Positions 1 through 7,825 of a DNA stretch of 64,000 nucleotides are shown here, in pieces; within the stretch, counting starts at the first letter, position 1, and every line of letters begins with the position of its first letter. The stretch spans positions 3,858,001-3,922,000 of the forward strand of contig NZ_CP108143.1 in NCBI RefSeq assembly GCF_036206005.1, written 5' to 3'. The position numbers and the translations under genes were made by a program. The stretch is from Streptomyces sp. NBC_00178. Its GTDB lineage: Bacteria; Actinomycetota; Actinomycetes; Streptomycetales; Streptomycetaceae. The notes beneath the pieces are model-generated. The model was not told the origin of the DNA. It was given only the letters and a program-made list of their open reading frames with translations, and ran no database searches.

Positions 1-2156
1 TCCTCGACGACAAGGCCGCCTCTGCCCGCGTCTACCTCTCCACCTACCAGACGATGATGAAGCAGATCGACGTTATCGACGGTGCGGGCCGCCGGCGCTT
101 CGGTCCCGGCTACTTCGACCTGATTGTCATCGACGAGGCGCACCGCTCCGTGTACGCGAAGTACGGTGAGCTGTTCCGCTACTTCGACTCGCTGCTGCTT
201 GGCCTGACCGCCACACCCAAGGACGAGATCGACCACAACACGTACAAGCTGTTCGCCATGGAGGACGGGGTCCCGACCGACTCCTATGACCTCCATGAAG
301 CCGCCGCCGAGGGTTATCTCGTCCTTCCCAAGGCGGTGAAGGTGCCGCTGAAGTTCATGGAACATGGCATTCGCTACGCCGACCTTTCGGAGGGGGAGAA
401 GGCGGAGTGGGACGCCAAGGAGTGGACCGAGGACGGTGACATCCCGGACGTGGTGGGCCGGCACGAGATGAACAAGTTCCTCTTCAATGAGGACACTGTG
501 GACAAGATGCTAGAGACGCTGATGACGCGCGGCCACCGCGTCGAGGGCGGCGACCAGCTCGGCAAGACGATCATCTTCGCGAAGAACAACGAGCACGCCC
601 GGTACATCGAGGAGCGCTTCAACGCGAACTACCCACAGGGTGCTGGCCACACGGCGCGCGTGATCACGTACAAGGAGACGTACGCTCAGTCCCTCATCGA
701 CGACTTCTCCAACCCCAAGAACCCGCCGAATGCCCCCGACATCGCCATCTCCGTCGACATGCTCGACACCGGCATCGATGTGCCCGAGGTGGTGAACCTG
801 GTCTTCGCCAAGCCTGTCTTTTCCAAGACCAAGTTCTGGCAGATGATCGGCCGCGGCACCCGCCTGCGCTCTGCCCTCTACGGCCCCGACCCCGACAACC
901 CCGAGCACAACAAGCGGAACTTCTACGTCTTTGACTTCTGCGGCAACATCGACTTCTTCAACAGTCAGCTCGACCGGTCGGAGGGGCGCAGGGCCGTCAC
1001 CCTCACGGAAAAGCTCCTCCAGCGCCAGCTCGACCTCGTACGAGTCCTGGACAAGCGGCAGCAGCCCGATCCGGCACGGGACGCCGGCCCCGACGCGATC
1101 GGCACCGAGGCGGAGATCCGCTGGTCGCTGGCCCACCGGCTGCACCACACCGTCACCGGCATGAACCTGGACAACTTCCTGGTCCGTCCTCACCGCCGGG
1201 AGGTCGAGGTCTTCAGCGACTTCGGCAGATGGCACCGGGTGGATGATGACGCGGACACCTCGGTCCGTGAGCACTTGCTCGGCCTGCCCAGTGAGTTCCG
1301 CCCGGATGACGAGGAGACGGGCGAGGAGGCCAAGCGGTTCGACCTGATGGCGTACGGTCTCCAGCTCGCCGCGCTGGAAGGCGGTAAGGAGTTCGCCAAG
1401 CTGCGCGCGAAGATCCAGGACATCGCTTCCAACCTGCTCACCAAGACCAATATCCCGGCAGTCGGCGAGCAGGCCGAGCTGCTGGAAGCGGTGGCGGGCG
1501 ACGAGTGGTGGGACGGCGTCACGCTCCCGCTGCTGGAGGACATGCGGCGCCGTATGCGCCGACTGGCGCGTCTCACCGACCCCAAGGTCAAGCGGAACGT
1601 CGTCTACACCGACTTTGCTGACACGCTCGGCGACATCACCGAGGCCGAGATCCAAGGAATGCCCCAGGGTACGGACGAGCAGCGCTTCAAGCAGAAGGCC
1701 CGCGCCTACCTCCTGCGCCACGAGGACCAGCCGGTGGTGCGCAAGCTGCGTCTCAATGAGCAGATCACCGAAGTCGATCTCGCGGACCTGGAAGAGATCT
1801 TCCTGTCAGAGGCCATCGCCTCCCCGGAGGACCTCGACGAGGTGCAGTCCTCCGGCGGCCTCGGCCTGTTCGTGCGCGGGCTGTGTGGGCTGGATCGGCA
1901 GGCCGCACAGAAGGCGTTCGAGGTCTTCTGCACAGGTAAGCAGCTCAGCTCCCGCCAGATCGACTTCCTGGCGTTGATCATCGATACGGTGGCAAAGCGC
2001 GGAATCCTGGGCTTGGGCGACCTCTACGAGGACTCGTTCGCCGATCTTGCCCCGGGCGGCCCCGACGACCTGTTCAGCGGTGAGGAACTCGAAGTTCTCA
2101 ACGTCATCTTCATGGAACTGGAGCGGACGGCCAGGCCCACCACCTTGGCGGCATGA
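1..2156 (+). CDS. hsdR: Type I restriction endonuclease R subunit (HsdR), 5'-truncated by the window edge
   Basis: The reading frame is open from base 3, so the N-terminal nuclease part and Walker A lie off the window. About 717 residues remain. Visible SF2 helicase motifs are VIDEAH (motif II), GLTATP (motif III) and QMIGRGTRLR (motif VI). The long tail resembles the EcoEI-type HsdR C-terminal region, with the phrase FDFCGNIDFF after motif VI. HsdR is the ATP-driven DNA translocase and nuclease of type I restriction-modification, working with HsdM and HsdS. Those partners are not in the window and would have to lie to the left. The gene ends about 160 bp from a tRNA-derived attachment site, so it is probably cargo of an integrated element. 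Confidence 0.9.
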   Translation, partial: LDDKAASARVYLSTYQTMMKQIDVIDGAGRRRFGPGYFDLIVIDEAHRSVYAKYGELFRYFDSLLLGLTATPKDEIDHNTYKLFAMEDGVPTDSYDLHEAAAEGYLVLPKAVKVPLKFMEHGIRYADLSEGEKAEWDAKEWTEDGDIPDVVGRHEMNKFLFNEDTVDKMLETLMTRGHRVEGGDQLGKTIIFAKNNEHARYIEERFNANYPQGAGHTARVITYKETYAQSLIDDFSNPKNPPNAPDIAISVDMLDTGIDVPEVVNLVFAKPVFSKTKFWQMIGRGTRLRSALYGPDPDNPEHNKRNFYVFDFCGNIDFFNSQLDRSEGRRAVTLTEKLLQRQLDLVRVLDKRQQPDPARDAGPDAIGTEAEIRWSLAHRLHHTVTGMNLDNFLVRPHRREVEVFSDFGRWHRVDDDADTSVREHLLGLPSEFRPDDEETGEEAKRFDLMAYGLQLAALEGGKEFAKLRAKIQDIASNLLTKTNIPAVGEQAELLEAVAGDEWWDGVTLPLLEDMRRRMRRLARLTDPKVKRNVVYTDFADTLGDITEAEIQGMPQGTDEQRFKQKARAYLLRHEDQPVVRKLRLNEQITEVDLADLEEIFLSEAIASPEDLDEVQSSGGLGLFVRGLCGLDRQAAQKAFEVFCTGKQLSSRQIDFLALIIDTVAKRGILGLGDLYEDSFADLAPGGPDDLFSGEELEVLNVIFMELERTARPTTLAA

Positions 2157-2207
2157 GCTCGGCATCGCGGCGATCGCTCTGCTGCGAGGCGGTGCCACTG
2201 TTCCGCG

Positions 2208-2236
2208 CTGACGGCAACCCTGACGGCAACGACGGC
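2208..2236 (+). repeat. 12-bp-phased direct repeat inside the island end (possible integrase arm sites)
   Basis: CTGACGGCAA occurs at 2208-2217 and again at 2220-2229, exactly 12 bp apart, with a weaker GACGGCA at 2231-2237. The pair lies about 80-105 bp inside the tRNA-derived core. Tyrosine integrases bind short direct repeats (arm sites) at such positions. That role is inferred. Confidence 0.4.
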
Positions 2237-2314
2237 ACACAGAGGCTGTTGATCACGACGATCAGCGACCAGCCGTTGGGATTGCGGAGCCCCAGCCCAA
2301 CAGCCTGCCCGATC

Positions 2315-2357
2315 CTACGGATCAGAAGGTTGCAGGTTCGAATCCTGCCGAGTGCAC
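2315..2357 (+). other. att core: 3' fragment of a tRNA-Arg(ACG) gene
   Basis: The fragment starts in the anticodon loop (CTACGGA, anticodon ACG) and continues through the 3' anticodon stem TCAG, variable loop, T arm GCAGGTTCGAATCCTGC and acceptor strand CGAGTGC. The sequence before 2315 cannot form the 5' half: there is no D arm and no GCACTCG acceptor strand. It is therefore not a functional tRNA but the chromosomal copy of an integration core. Identity as tRNA-Arg(ACG) rests on the loop and my recollection of the Streptomyces gene. Confidence 0.75.
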
Positions 2358-2362
2358 ATAGA

Positions 2363-2399
2363 TCGAAGGCCCCCTGGACATCGTCCAGGGGGCCTTCGA
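2363..2399 (+). terminator. Hairpin terminator of the former tRNA-Arg transcription unit
   Basis: A 17-bp perfect stem (arms 2363-2379 and 2383-2399, starting TCGAAGGCC) has a 3-nt loop and no strong T tract. It lies 5 bp beyond the tRNA fragment, the usual place for a tRNA terminator, which supports the chromosome resuming here. Confidence 0.75.
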
Positions 2400-2571
2400 C
2401 ATCAGCGGGTGACGTCCACTCGGTCCGCAGCTGCCCGCCGCGTCGTCTGCATCCCGACCGCATCTGGGCGTCAGTCGTCCATCAGCTGAGGTGACGAGCA
2501 GGGCAGCCCATGATCAGTGAGCCTTTTCAGCTACTTCGGGAGGAGGCGCTCACTCGGCTAGGGTGCGCCGC

Positions 2572-2772
2572 ATGACCGACGACAACCCGGCCTGTCCCGA
2601 GTGCGGCCGGCCCATGGAGTCCGGCGGTTTGGTCCTCGGGAAGCGTGAGGACGATGACCGGCGGACCTGCCGGACACTGTGGAGGTGTGCCGGTCGGCAT
2701 GTCTGGTGGCGCTGGGCCGACCTGCCGGAGGAGCCGCTGGAGACCTGCCCGGTGCCCGAGCTGTTCCGGTGA
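2572..2772 (+). CDS. Small zinc-ribbon-like hypothetical protein (66 aa)
   Basis: The protein begins MTDDNPACPECGRPME and contains CPEC near the N terminus and further cysteines/histidine around RTCRTLWRCAGRH, so a small metal-binding ribbon is plausible. The ATG at 2572 is preferred. A GTG at 2563 is also in frame, but TAGGGT just upstream looks like a -10 element, suggesting a leaderless or nearly leaderless transcript. No specific function is recognised. It is the first chromosomal gene beyond the island boundary. Confidence 0.6.
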   Translation: MTDDNPACPECGRPMESGGLVLGKREDDDRRTCRTLWRCAGRHVWWRWADLPEEPLETCPVPELFR

Positions 2773-3034
2773 CATCCAGCGCTGACATCGAACAGCCTTG
2801 GACTCGGGCGGCGCACAGCAGTCCTTGACTCGGTCGTCCGGCGGACAAGGCGGGTGGGCGAAGGCCAAGGCAGACGTCGGATTCGCGGGCCGTCTGGCGA
2901 CGGCTCGGCCTGCCGCAGACGGACCGGCGAGTGCTCCTGCTTCCGGTCGATGAGGCGGCCCGGAGCGGCCGGTACGGCCGTTCCCGGACGATCCGGCCGG
3001 AGCTGCGGACAGAGGGATGCGGGTTCGCAGAGCA

Positions 3035-4189
3035 CTAGTTGGCGCCCGCGCGGGCGGCCTCCGCCACGAGTTCGCCCGGCAGTCCCGGCGCCGCGCACGC
3101 GCGGTCGATCAGCAGTTTCCGGTACGAGGGGTTCGCGAGTTGCGGGGCCAGCGTGATCAGGGTCCGCAGGTCGTCGGGGGAGCCGGACAGGCGCGTGCGG
3201 TAGGCGGCGGCCGCCGCGCGCAGGGTGACTTCGCGCGGTTCGTGGCGCAGGCCCCGTTCGGCGAGGTCCGCGGCGGCGGCGTAGTCGCCCTGGTCGGCCC
3301 GCAGATCGGCAAGGTCCAGATGGACGGACCAGTTGGCGGGGTCCAGGGCCAGGGCGCTCTCGAAGGCCGCCGCTGCCTGGTCCAGGTCGCCCATCGCGCG
3401 CCAGGTGCTCGCGCGGGCGACCGCGGTCCACATGACCCGTTCGACGGCGTCGGCCCGGTCGCACAGGGTGAACGCCAGTTCGTGGCGGCCGCAGGCGCGG
3501 GGTAGTCGGGCCATGGCGGCCAGCGACTCCGGTACGGGGCTCCGGCCTGACACCCTGTCGATGGCGCGGAACCAGGGCGTGAACCGCTCGCGCATCTCGT
3601 CGGTGTCGAGGTTCTGGCCGTAGTCCAAGGTCCGCAGACACGCCTCCGCCAACGCCTCCGCGCTCACCGAGTCGAGGAGGCGGGCGTCGCTGAACCAAGG
3701 AGCCGTGCCCCACGCTACCTCGGGCCGCGCGCCGGTGACCGAGCCCAGGGACATGACCGCGTCGTCCATGTCCCCGTCGAGGAACTGGAAGTAGGCCTGC
3801 GCCAGTACGGAGGTCAAGGACCCGTCTCCGGCCAGACCCTGCTCGATCTCCGAGCGGCGGTCCCGCCACAGCTCGGCGAGGGCCTCATAGGGCTCGGGGA
3901 CTGCCGGCGCCGGGGCTGTCGCCCCCGCCAGGAACTTCACTGCGCCGACCGGGCTTCCGCCGCAGTGCGCCATGACCCGGGCGAAACTCACGCCTGCCGC
4001 GACCGACGGATCCGTCTGCGCCTGCGCCTGCGCCTGCGCCTGCGCCTGCGCCTGCGACGGTGACTCGGGCTCGGACGGTGACTCCGGCTGCGCTTCTGAC
4101 TTCGACACCGACAGAGAATATCCGTGGCCAAAGGTTCTCTGCTGCGTTCCGCTCCTGGTGGGAGGCATCGAGGAGCGACTGCGCCGCAT
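3035..4189 (-). CDS. TPR-type tetratricopeptide protein with a Gln-Ala repeat
   Basis: 384 residues. The N-terminal third is low complexity, with six Gln-Ala pairs (about residues 45-57) encoded by a hexanucleotide repeat. The C-terminal half shows degenerate TPR helices, for example AMGDLDQAAAAFESALALDP followed by DLADLRADQGDYAAAADLAERGL, typical of protein-interaction scaffolds. There is no signal peptide or membrane segment. The start is uncertain because the first 60 residues are poorly constrained; inner ATGs at 4168 (MPPTRSG) and 3973 (MAHCGG) are possible. The QA tract could vary in length between strains. The partner protein is unknown. Confidence 0.75.
   Translation of the reverse strand: MRRSRSSMPPTRSGTQQRTFGHGYSLSVSKSEAQPESPSEPESPSQAQAQAQAQAQAQTDPSVAAGVSFARVMAHCGGSPVGAVKFLAGATAPAPAVPEPYEALAELWRDRRSEIEQGLAGDGSLTSVLAQAYFQFLDGDMDDAVMSLGSVTGARPEVAWGTAPWFSDARLLDSVSAEALAEACLRTLDYGQNLDTDEMRERFTPWFRAIDRVSGRSPVPESLAAMARLPRACGRHELAFTLCDRADAVERVMWTAVARASTWRAMGDLDQAAAAFESALALDPANWSVHLDLADLRADQGDYAAAADLAERGLRHEPREVTLRAAAAAYRTRLSGSPDDLRTLITLAPQLANPSYRKLLIDRACAAPGLPGELVAEAARAGAN
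4016..4056 (+). repeat. Hexanucleotide tandem repeat (CCTGCG)n, in frame
   Basis: Six perfect CCTGCG units run from 4021 to 4056, with a partial unit before. On the minus strand they encode alternating Gln and Ala in the TPR protein. Being a multiple of three, slippage would change repeat length without a frameshift. Confidence 0.9.
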
Positions 4190-4227
4190 CCGTTGCCGGT
4201 GCCTGCCTCGACGCCTCCCACCGGCCG

Positions 4228-4344
4228 AACGACCGACCGCGAACGACCGGCCGACCGCGAACGACCGGCCGACCGCGAACGACCGACCGCGACGGACCGG
4301 CCGTCCGCGAACGACCGTCCGTGACCGACCGTCCGTGACCGACC
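4228..4344. repeat. Degenerate tandem repeat upstream of the TPR gene
   Basis: GACCGCGAACGACCGGCC recurs as an 18-bp unit and decays rightward into GACCGACCGTCCGT units. It fills most of the gap between the oxidoreductase stop and the TPR start. Its function is unknown. It is not a CRISPR array because there are no unique spacers. Confidence 0.8.
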
Positions 4345-4361
4345 TGGTCAGGCCGGCCCGG

Positions 4362-5594
4362 TCAGGCCGAGGCCTCGGCGGCCGAGCCCTCCACGGGCGC
4401 GCCCTCCCCCGTGACGTGACCTCCCGCGGTGAGGCCCGCCGTGATGCGGCGGCGCCGGACCGGGAGGCCGATCGTCGGGTTGGCCACGCCCCAGGCCGCG
4501 CCCTTGCAGACCAGTTCCTTGTAGAGGGCGGCGGTGCGTCCGGTCAGGGCCGCCCGGACGGACCGGTCGTCGGCGGTGACGTACTGGATCAGGCCTTCCC
4601 TGCGGCCCAGGGAGATGCACTGGTTGAAGTAGCGCAGCGGGGTGTTCGGGAGTTTCGTTCCGGTCAGGCGTGCCGCGATGGCGTCGGCGGCCTGCCATGC
4701 GGTCGGTGTGCCCGTCGCGCACGACATGCGCAGCGGCTTGTCGGCGGGGCCCGTCGCCATCGCCGCGTCGCCGATGGCGTAGACGTCGGGGTGCGAGACC
4801 GACCGCATCGTCCCGTCCACGACGATCTGGCCCGTGCCGGTGACCTCCAGCGCGGTGTCCCGCGCGATCGGGTGGACGGCGAAGCCGGTCGTCCACACGG
4901 TGACCGCGGCGGGGATCTCCTTGCCGTCGGCCGTGGTGACGCTGTCGGTCCCGACGGCGGTGACGGCCGTGTGCTCGTGCACGGTGATGCCGAGCCTGTC
5001 GCAGACCTTCCACACGTGCCCCCTGCCCTTGGGGGAGAGCCAGTCGCCGAGTCCCCCTCGGGCGGCGAGGGCGACGTCGAGGTCCGGCCGGGCCTCGGCG
5101 ATCTCGGTCGCGGCCTCCAGGCCGGTGAGGCCGCCGCCCACGACGACCACGGTCTGTCCGGCACCGAGGCCGGCCAGGCGTGCGCGCAGCCTGAGTGCTC
5201 CGGGGCGGCCGGCGATGTCGTGGGCGTGTTCGGCGGTGCCGGGGACGTCCTGGGTGTTCCAGCTGCTGCCGAGGGCGTACACGAGGGTGTCGTACGCGAG
5301 CTCCTCGGGTCCGCCGGTCGTGTCGCTCACGGCGACGGTGCGGCGGCCGACGTCGACGCCGGTCACCTTCGCGAGCCTCAGCTCGACGCCGGTGCCCGCG
5401 AACATCTCGGCGAAGGGCCGGGATTGGAGGTCCTGGCCGGCCGCGACCTGGTGCATCCGTACCCGCTCGACGAAGTCGGGCTCGGCGTTGACGAGGGTGA
5501 TGGCGACGTCGTCGCCGTGCAGTCGCCTGGCGAGGCGGCCGGCTGCGATGGCTCCGGTGTATCCGGCTCCGAGGACGATGATCCGGTGCTTCAT
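4362..5594 (-). CDS. FAD-dependent pyridine nucleotide-disulfide oxidoreductase (NDH-2-like)
   Basis: 410 residues starting MKHRIIVLGAGYTGAIAAGR, an N-terminal dinucleotide (FAD) fold. A second GxGxxG fold, TVVVVGGGLTGLEAATEIAE (about residues 145-165), would bind NAD(P)H. A later DVYAIGDAA (residues 270-280) is the conserved FAD-contacting ATG/GD motif of this family. No membrane segment is obvious, so it is a soluble or peripheral oxidoreductase transferring electrons from NAD(P)H to an unknown acceptor. It lies directly downstream of the ECF41-type sigma gene on the same strand. Oxidoreductases are among the standard partner and target genes of ECF41 sigma factors, so regulation by that neighbour is likely. 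Confidence 0.88.
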   Translation of the reverse strand: MKHRIIVLGAGYTGAIAAGRLARRLHGDDVAITLVNAEPDFVERVRMHQVAAGQDLQSRPFAEMFAGTGVELRLAKVTGVDVGRRTVAVSDTTGGPEELAYDTLVYALGSSWNTQDVPGTAEHAHDIAGRPGALRLRARLAGLGAGQTVVVVGGGLTGLEAATEIAEARPDLDVALAARGGLGDWLSPKGRGHVWKVCDRLGITVHEHTAVTAVGTDSVTTADGKEIPAAVTVWTTGFAVHPIARDTALEVTGTGQIVVDGTMRSVSHPDVYAIGDAAMATGPADKPLRMSCATGTPTAWQAADAIAARLTGTKLPNTPLRYFNQCISLGRREGLIQYVTADDRSVRAALTGRTAALYKELVCKGAAWGVANPTIGLPVRRRRITAGLTAGGHVTGEGAPVEGSAAEASA

Positions 5595-5633
5595 TTCCCT
5601 GCTCCTGTCTCGCGCGGGTTCGCCCCTTGAACC

Positions 5634-5656
5634 GGACAGCCCGCAGATTCCTGACA
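5634..5656 (-). promoter_or_regulatory. Candidate ECF41-type promoter of the oxidoreductase gene
   Basis: Read on the minus strand, TGTCAGGAATC is followed by TGTCC, 40-63 nt before the oxidoreductase ATG. ECF41 promoters carry a TGTCA-type -35 box and a CGTC-like -10 box. The -10 match and the short spacing here are imperfect, so this is tentative. Confidence 0.4.
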
Positions 5657-5687
5657 GGACCTGGGTGTGAACCAGCTCACACGGGGG

Positions 5688-6632
5688 TCAGAAGGCGATG
5701 AGCAGGGGTTCCCCGTGGTCGGAGGCGGCCCATCGGAGGGTCGCGCGTTCGAGCTTGTCGGGGTTGACCTGGCTGCGGAACGCGGCGATGCCCTCCGTGG
5801 TGAACTCCAGGCACATGACGCCGATGACCCGGCCGTCGATGACGACCACGACGGCGGGGGCGTTGTTGGCGTCCGAGACGTAGACCTCGGGGGAGCCGCC
5901 GACGATCGCGCGCTTCGCCTTGCCGGGCTTGAACATGCCCCGCATGAACGTCGCGACCGCGCGGGCGCCCTCGAACGCCTTCGCGCGGGCCGGGACCTTC
6001 CCGCCGCCGTCGCCGATCGCGATGGCGTCCTGGGTGAGCAGCCGCACGAGTGGCTCGGTCCGGCCGCTGGTGGCGGCCGTCAGGAACTCCTCGACGATCC
6101 GACGGGCGGCGGCCTCGTCGATCTCGGTGCGGGTCCGTCCGTCGACGACGTGCTTCTTGGCGCGGTGGAAGATCTGCTGGCAGGCCGGCTCGGAGATGTC
6201 GAGGATCTCCGCGATCTGCCGGTGCGGGTAGTCGAAGGCCTCCCGCAGGACGTAGACCGCCCGCTCGTTGGGGGTGAGGCGTTCCATGAGGGCGAGGACC
6301 GCGTACGAGACGGATTCGCGCTGCTCGGCGGTGTCGGCGGGGCCGAGCATCGGGTCGCCTGCGAGCAGGGGCTCGGGCAGCCACTGGCCCACGTACGTCT
6401 CGCGCCGGGCGCGCGCGGAGGTGAGCTGGTTGAGGCACAGGTTGGTGAGGACCTTCGTCAGCCAGGCCTCGGGGACCTCGATGCGGCCGGTGTCGGCGGC
6501 CTGCCAGCGCAGGTAGGTGTCCTGTACGGCGTCCTCGGCGTCGCTCGCGGAGCCGAGGAGGCGGTAGGCGATGGCCTGCAGGCGGGGCATGGAGGCTTCG
6601 AACCGGGCCGTGTCGTTCGCGGTCAGCGCCAT
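5688..6632 (-). CDS. sigJ: ECF41-family RNA polymerase sigma factor (SigJ-like) with a SnoaL-like C-terminal domain
   Basis: 314 residues. Region 2 appears as AYRLLGSASDAEDAVQDTYL (residues 18-40), and region 4 as LTPNERAVYVLREAFDYPHR (residues 105-125) with QIAEILDISEPACQQIFHRA as its helix-turn-helix. The C-terminal half (residues 165-314) is the SnoaL/NTF2-like extension that defines ECF41 sigmas and modulates their activity without a classical anti-sigma factor. The ATG at 6632 (MALTAND) is chosen because it fits the family N terminus; longer upstream reading lacks homology. The FAD oxidoreductase lies 93 bp downstream. The symbol sigJ is a family label, not a proven orthology. Confidence 0.88.
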   Translation of the reverse strand: MALTANDTARFEASMPRLQAIAYRLLGSASDAEDAVQDTYLRWQAADTGRIEVPEAWLTKVLTNLCLNQLTSARARRETYVGQWLPEPLLAGDPMLGPADTAEQRESVSYAVLALMERLTPNERAVYVLREAFDYPHRQIAEILDISEPACQQIFHRAKKHVVDGRTRTEIDEAAARRIVEEFLTAATSGRTEPLVRLLTQDAIAIGDGGGKVPARAKAFEGARAVATFMRGMFKPGKAKRAIVGGSPEVYVSDANNAPAVVVVIDGRVIGVMCLEFTTEGIAAFRSQVNPDKLERATLRWAASDHGEPLLIAF

Positions 6633-6898
6633 GGCCCGGATAGTAGCCCGCGCGTCACCCAGGGGGCGGGTGCCCGTGGCACGCACCGTGCGGCGCTGCG
6701 GATCCGCGGCACGGCACCGTACGGCGCTGATCCGGGCCCGCCCCGTACCCCTCGGAGCCTTCCTCCGGCGGCGGGTGGCCGCGGACCGGCAGGCGGGGTG
6801 AGGGGCGCGGCGGGAGGGACAATGGGGCTTCGAGGCGTGCACGGTCCGGGTGGCCGGGCGATCCGCACGCCCGCCGCGCGAAGCCGACCGGGGGTGCC

Positions 6899-7786
6899 AT
6901 GAGTGGCTGGCGGTGCACCGGTCTGAGCTGGCCCGCAGGCGCGCCCGTGCTCGGCTGGGCGCGGAGCGGCGGAGCGGTGCGGGGGCGGACGAGCACCCTG
7001 GCGTACGGGGCGGAGCTGGGGTTCCGGGCCGAGGGCGAGCGGACGTGCGTGGGGGCGCGCGGGAACGCCTGCCCCGTGTCGGCCGTCGTGCCGGTGCGGA
7101 GCACGGGTGCGCGGTGCGCCGAGTGCGCGCGGCTGGACCGGGCACACTCGGTGGCGGCCGACACGATCGCCGACGACCCCCGGACGTACCGCGTCTATCT
7201 GGCCTGGTTCGGGCCCGGCATGGTGAAGGTCGGGATCACCGGGGAGGCGCGGGAGGCGGCCAGGCTGCGCGAGCAGGGGGCCGTGGTCTTCAGCTGGCTG
7301 GGACGCGGGCCGCTGATGGCCGCCCGGCGCACGGAGGAGCTGCTGCGTTCCGCGCTCGGTGTGCCCGACCGGATCCCGTACGCCCGCAAACGGGCGGTCC
7401 GCGCGGTCCTGCCGGGTGCGGCGGAACGGGCCGCGGAGATCGAGGGACTGTACGGGCGGGCTGCCGCGCTGGAGGGCGCGGGCTGGCCGGAGGCCCTGGA
7501 GCGGCTGCCGTTCGAGGCGGTCGACCATGCCGGGGTGTTCGGGCTGGCGGGTGCCGGGCCCCCGGGGCGGGTGGTGACCGGGCTGGTGGACGGGGGTGTG
7601 GTGGCCGGGCGGCTGGTCGCGGCGGCCGGCCCCGATCTGCATCTGGAGACGGCGGACGGGGACGTCGTCGTCCTGGACACTCGGCTCATGACCGGCTGGG
7701 ACCTGGTGGCCGCCGACGCCCGGGCGGGGGTCAGCGCACCGGCCGTGGCCGTGGGGGGCGGTGGTGTGCAGGACGGCCTGTTCTGA
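6899..7786 (+). CDS. DUF2797 domain protein
   Basis: 295 residues. The middle contains YRVYLAWFGPGMVKVGITG (about residues 97-115), resembling a GIY-YIG-like core, and TCVGARGNACPV plus CAECARLDR give cysteine pairs (about residues 50-80) suitable for metal binding. The family is conserved in actinobacteria, but its function is not established and I infer none. The ATG at 6899 follows a 266-bp intergenic gap. The amidohydrolase begins 39 bp downstream on the same strand, so they may be co-transcribed. Confidence 0.8.
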   Translation: MSGWRCTGLSWPAGAPVLGWARSGGAVRGRTSTLAYGAELGFRAEGERTCVGARGNACPVSAVVPVRSTGARCAECARLDRAHSVAADTIADDPRTYRVYLAWFGPGMVKVGITGEAREAARLREQGAVVFSWLGRGPLMAARRTEELLRSALGVPDRIPYARKRAVRAVLPGAAERAAEIEGLYGRAAALEGAGWPEALERLPFEAVDHAGVFGLAGAGPPGRVVTGLVDGGVVAGRLVAAAGPDLHLETADGDVVVLDTRLMTGWDLVAADARAGVSAPAVAVGGGGVQDGLF

Positions 7787-7825
7787 GATCGTCGCCGGGG
7801 GCGTTCCCGGAGACGTACGAGGCGG

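Larger units (their letters stand above)
1..2357. mobile_element. Right-hand end of a tRNA-Arg-integrated genomic island
   Basis: A 43-bp copy of a tRNA 3' end with no matching 5' half stands at 2315-2357, followed by a tRNA-type terminator. When elements integrate at tRNA 3' ends, the distal junction keeps such a fragment plus the old downstream sequence, and the intact tRNA sits at the other junction. Here the element would extend leftward off the window and carries the restriction gene. No integrase is visible in the part shown. The left end and total size are unknown. Confidence 0.6.

Noticed and set aside
2157-2314. Integrase remnant between hsdR and the att core
   Set aside because: No tyrosine or serine recombinase motif can be read in either strand of this short stretch.
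2315-2357. Functional tRNA-Arg
   Set aside because: There is no 5' half, D arm or 5' acceptor strand; the preceding sequence cannot pair.
4228-4344. CRISPR array
   Set aside because: The units are contiguous and degenerate with no spacers, and no cas genes are present in the window.
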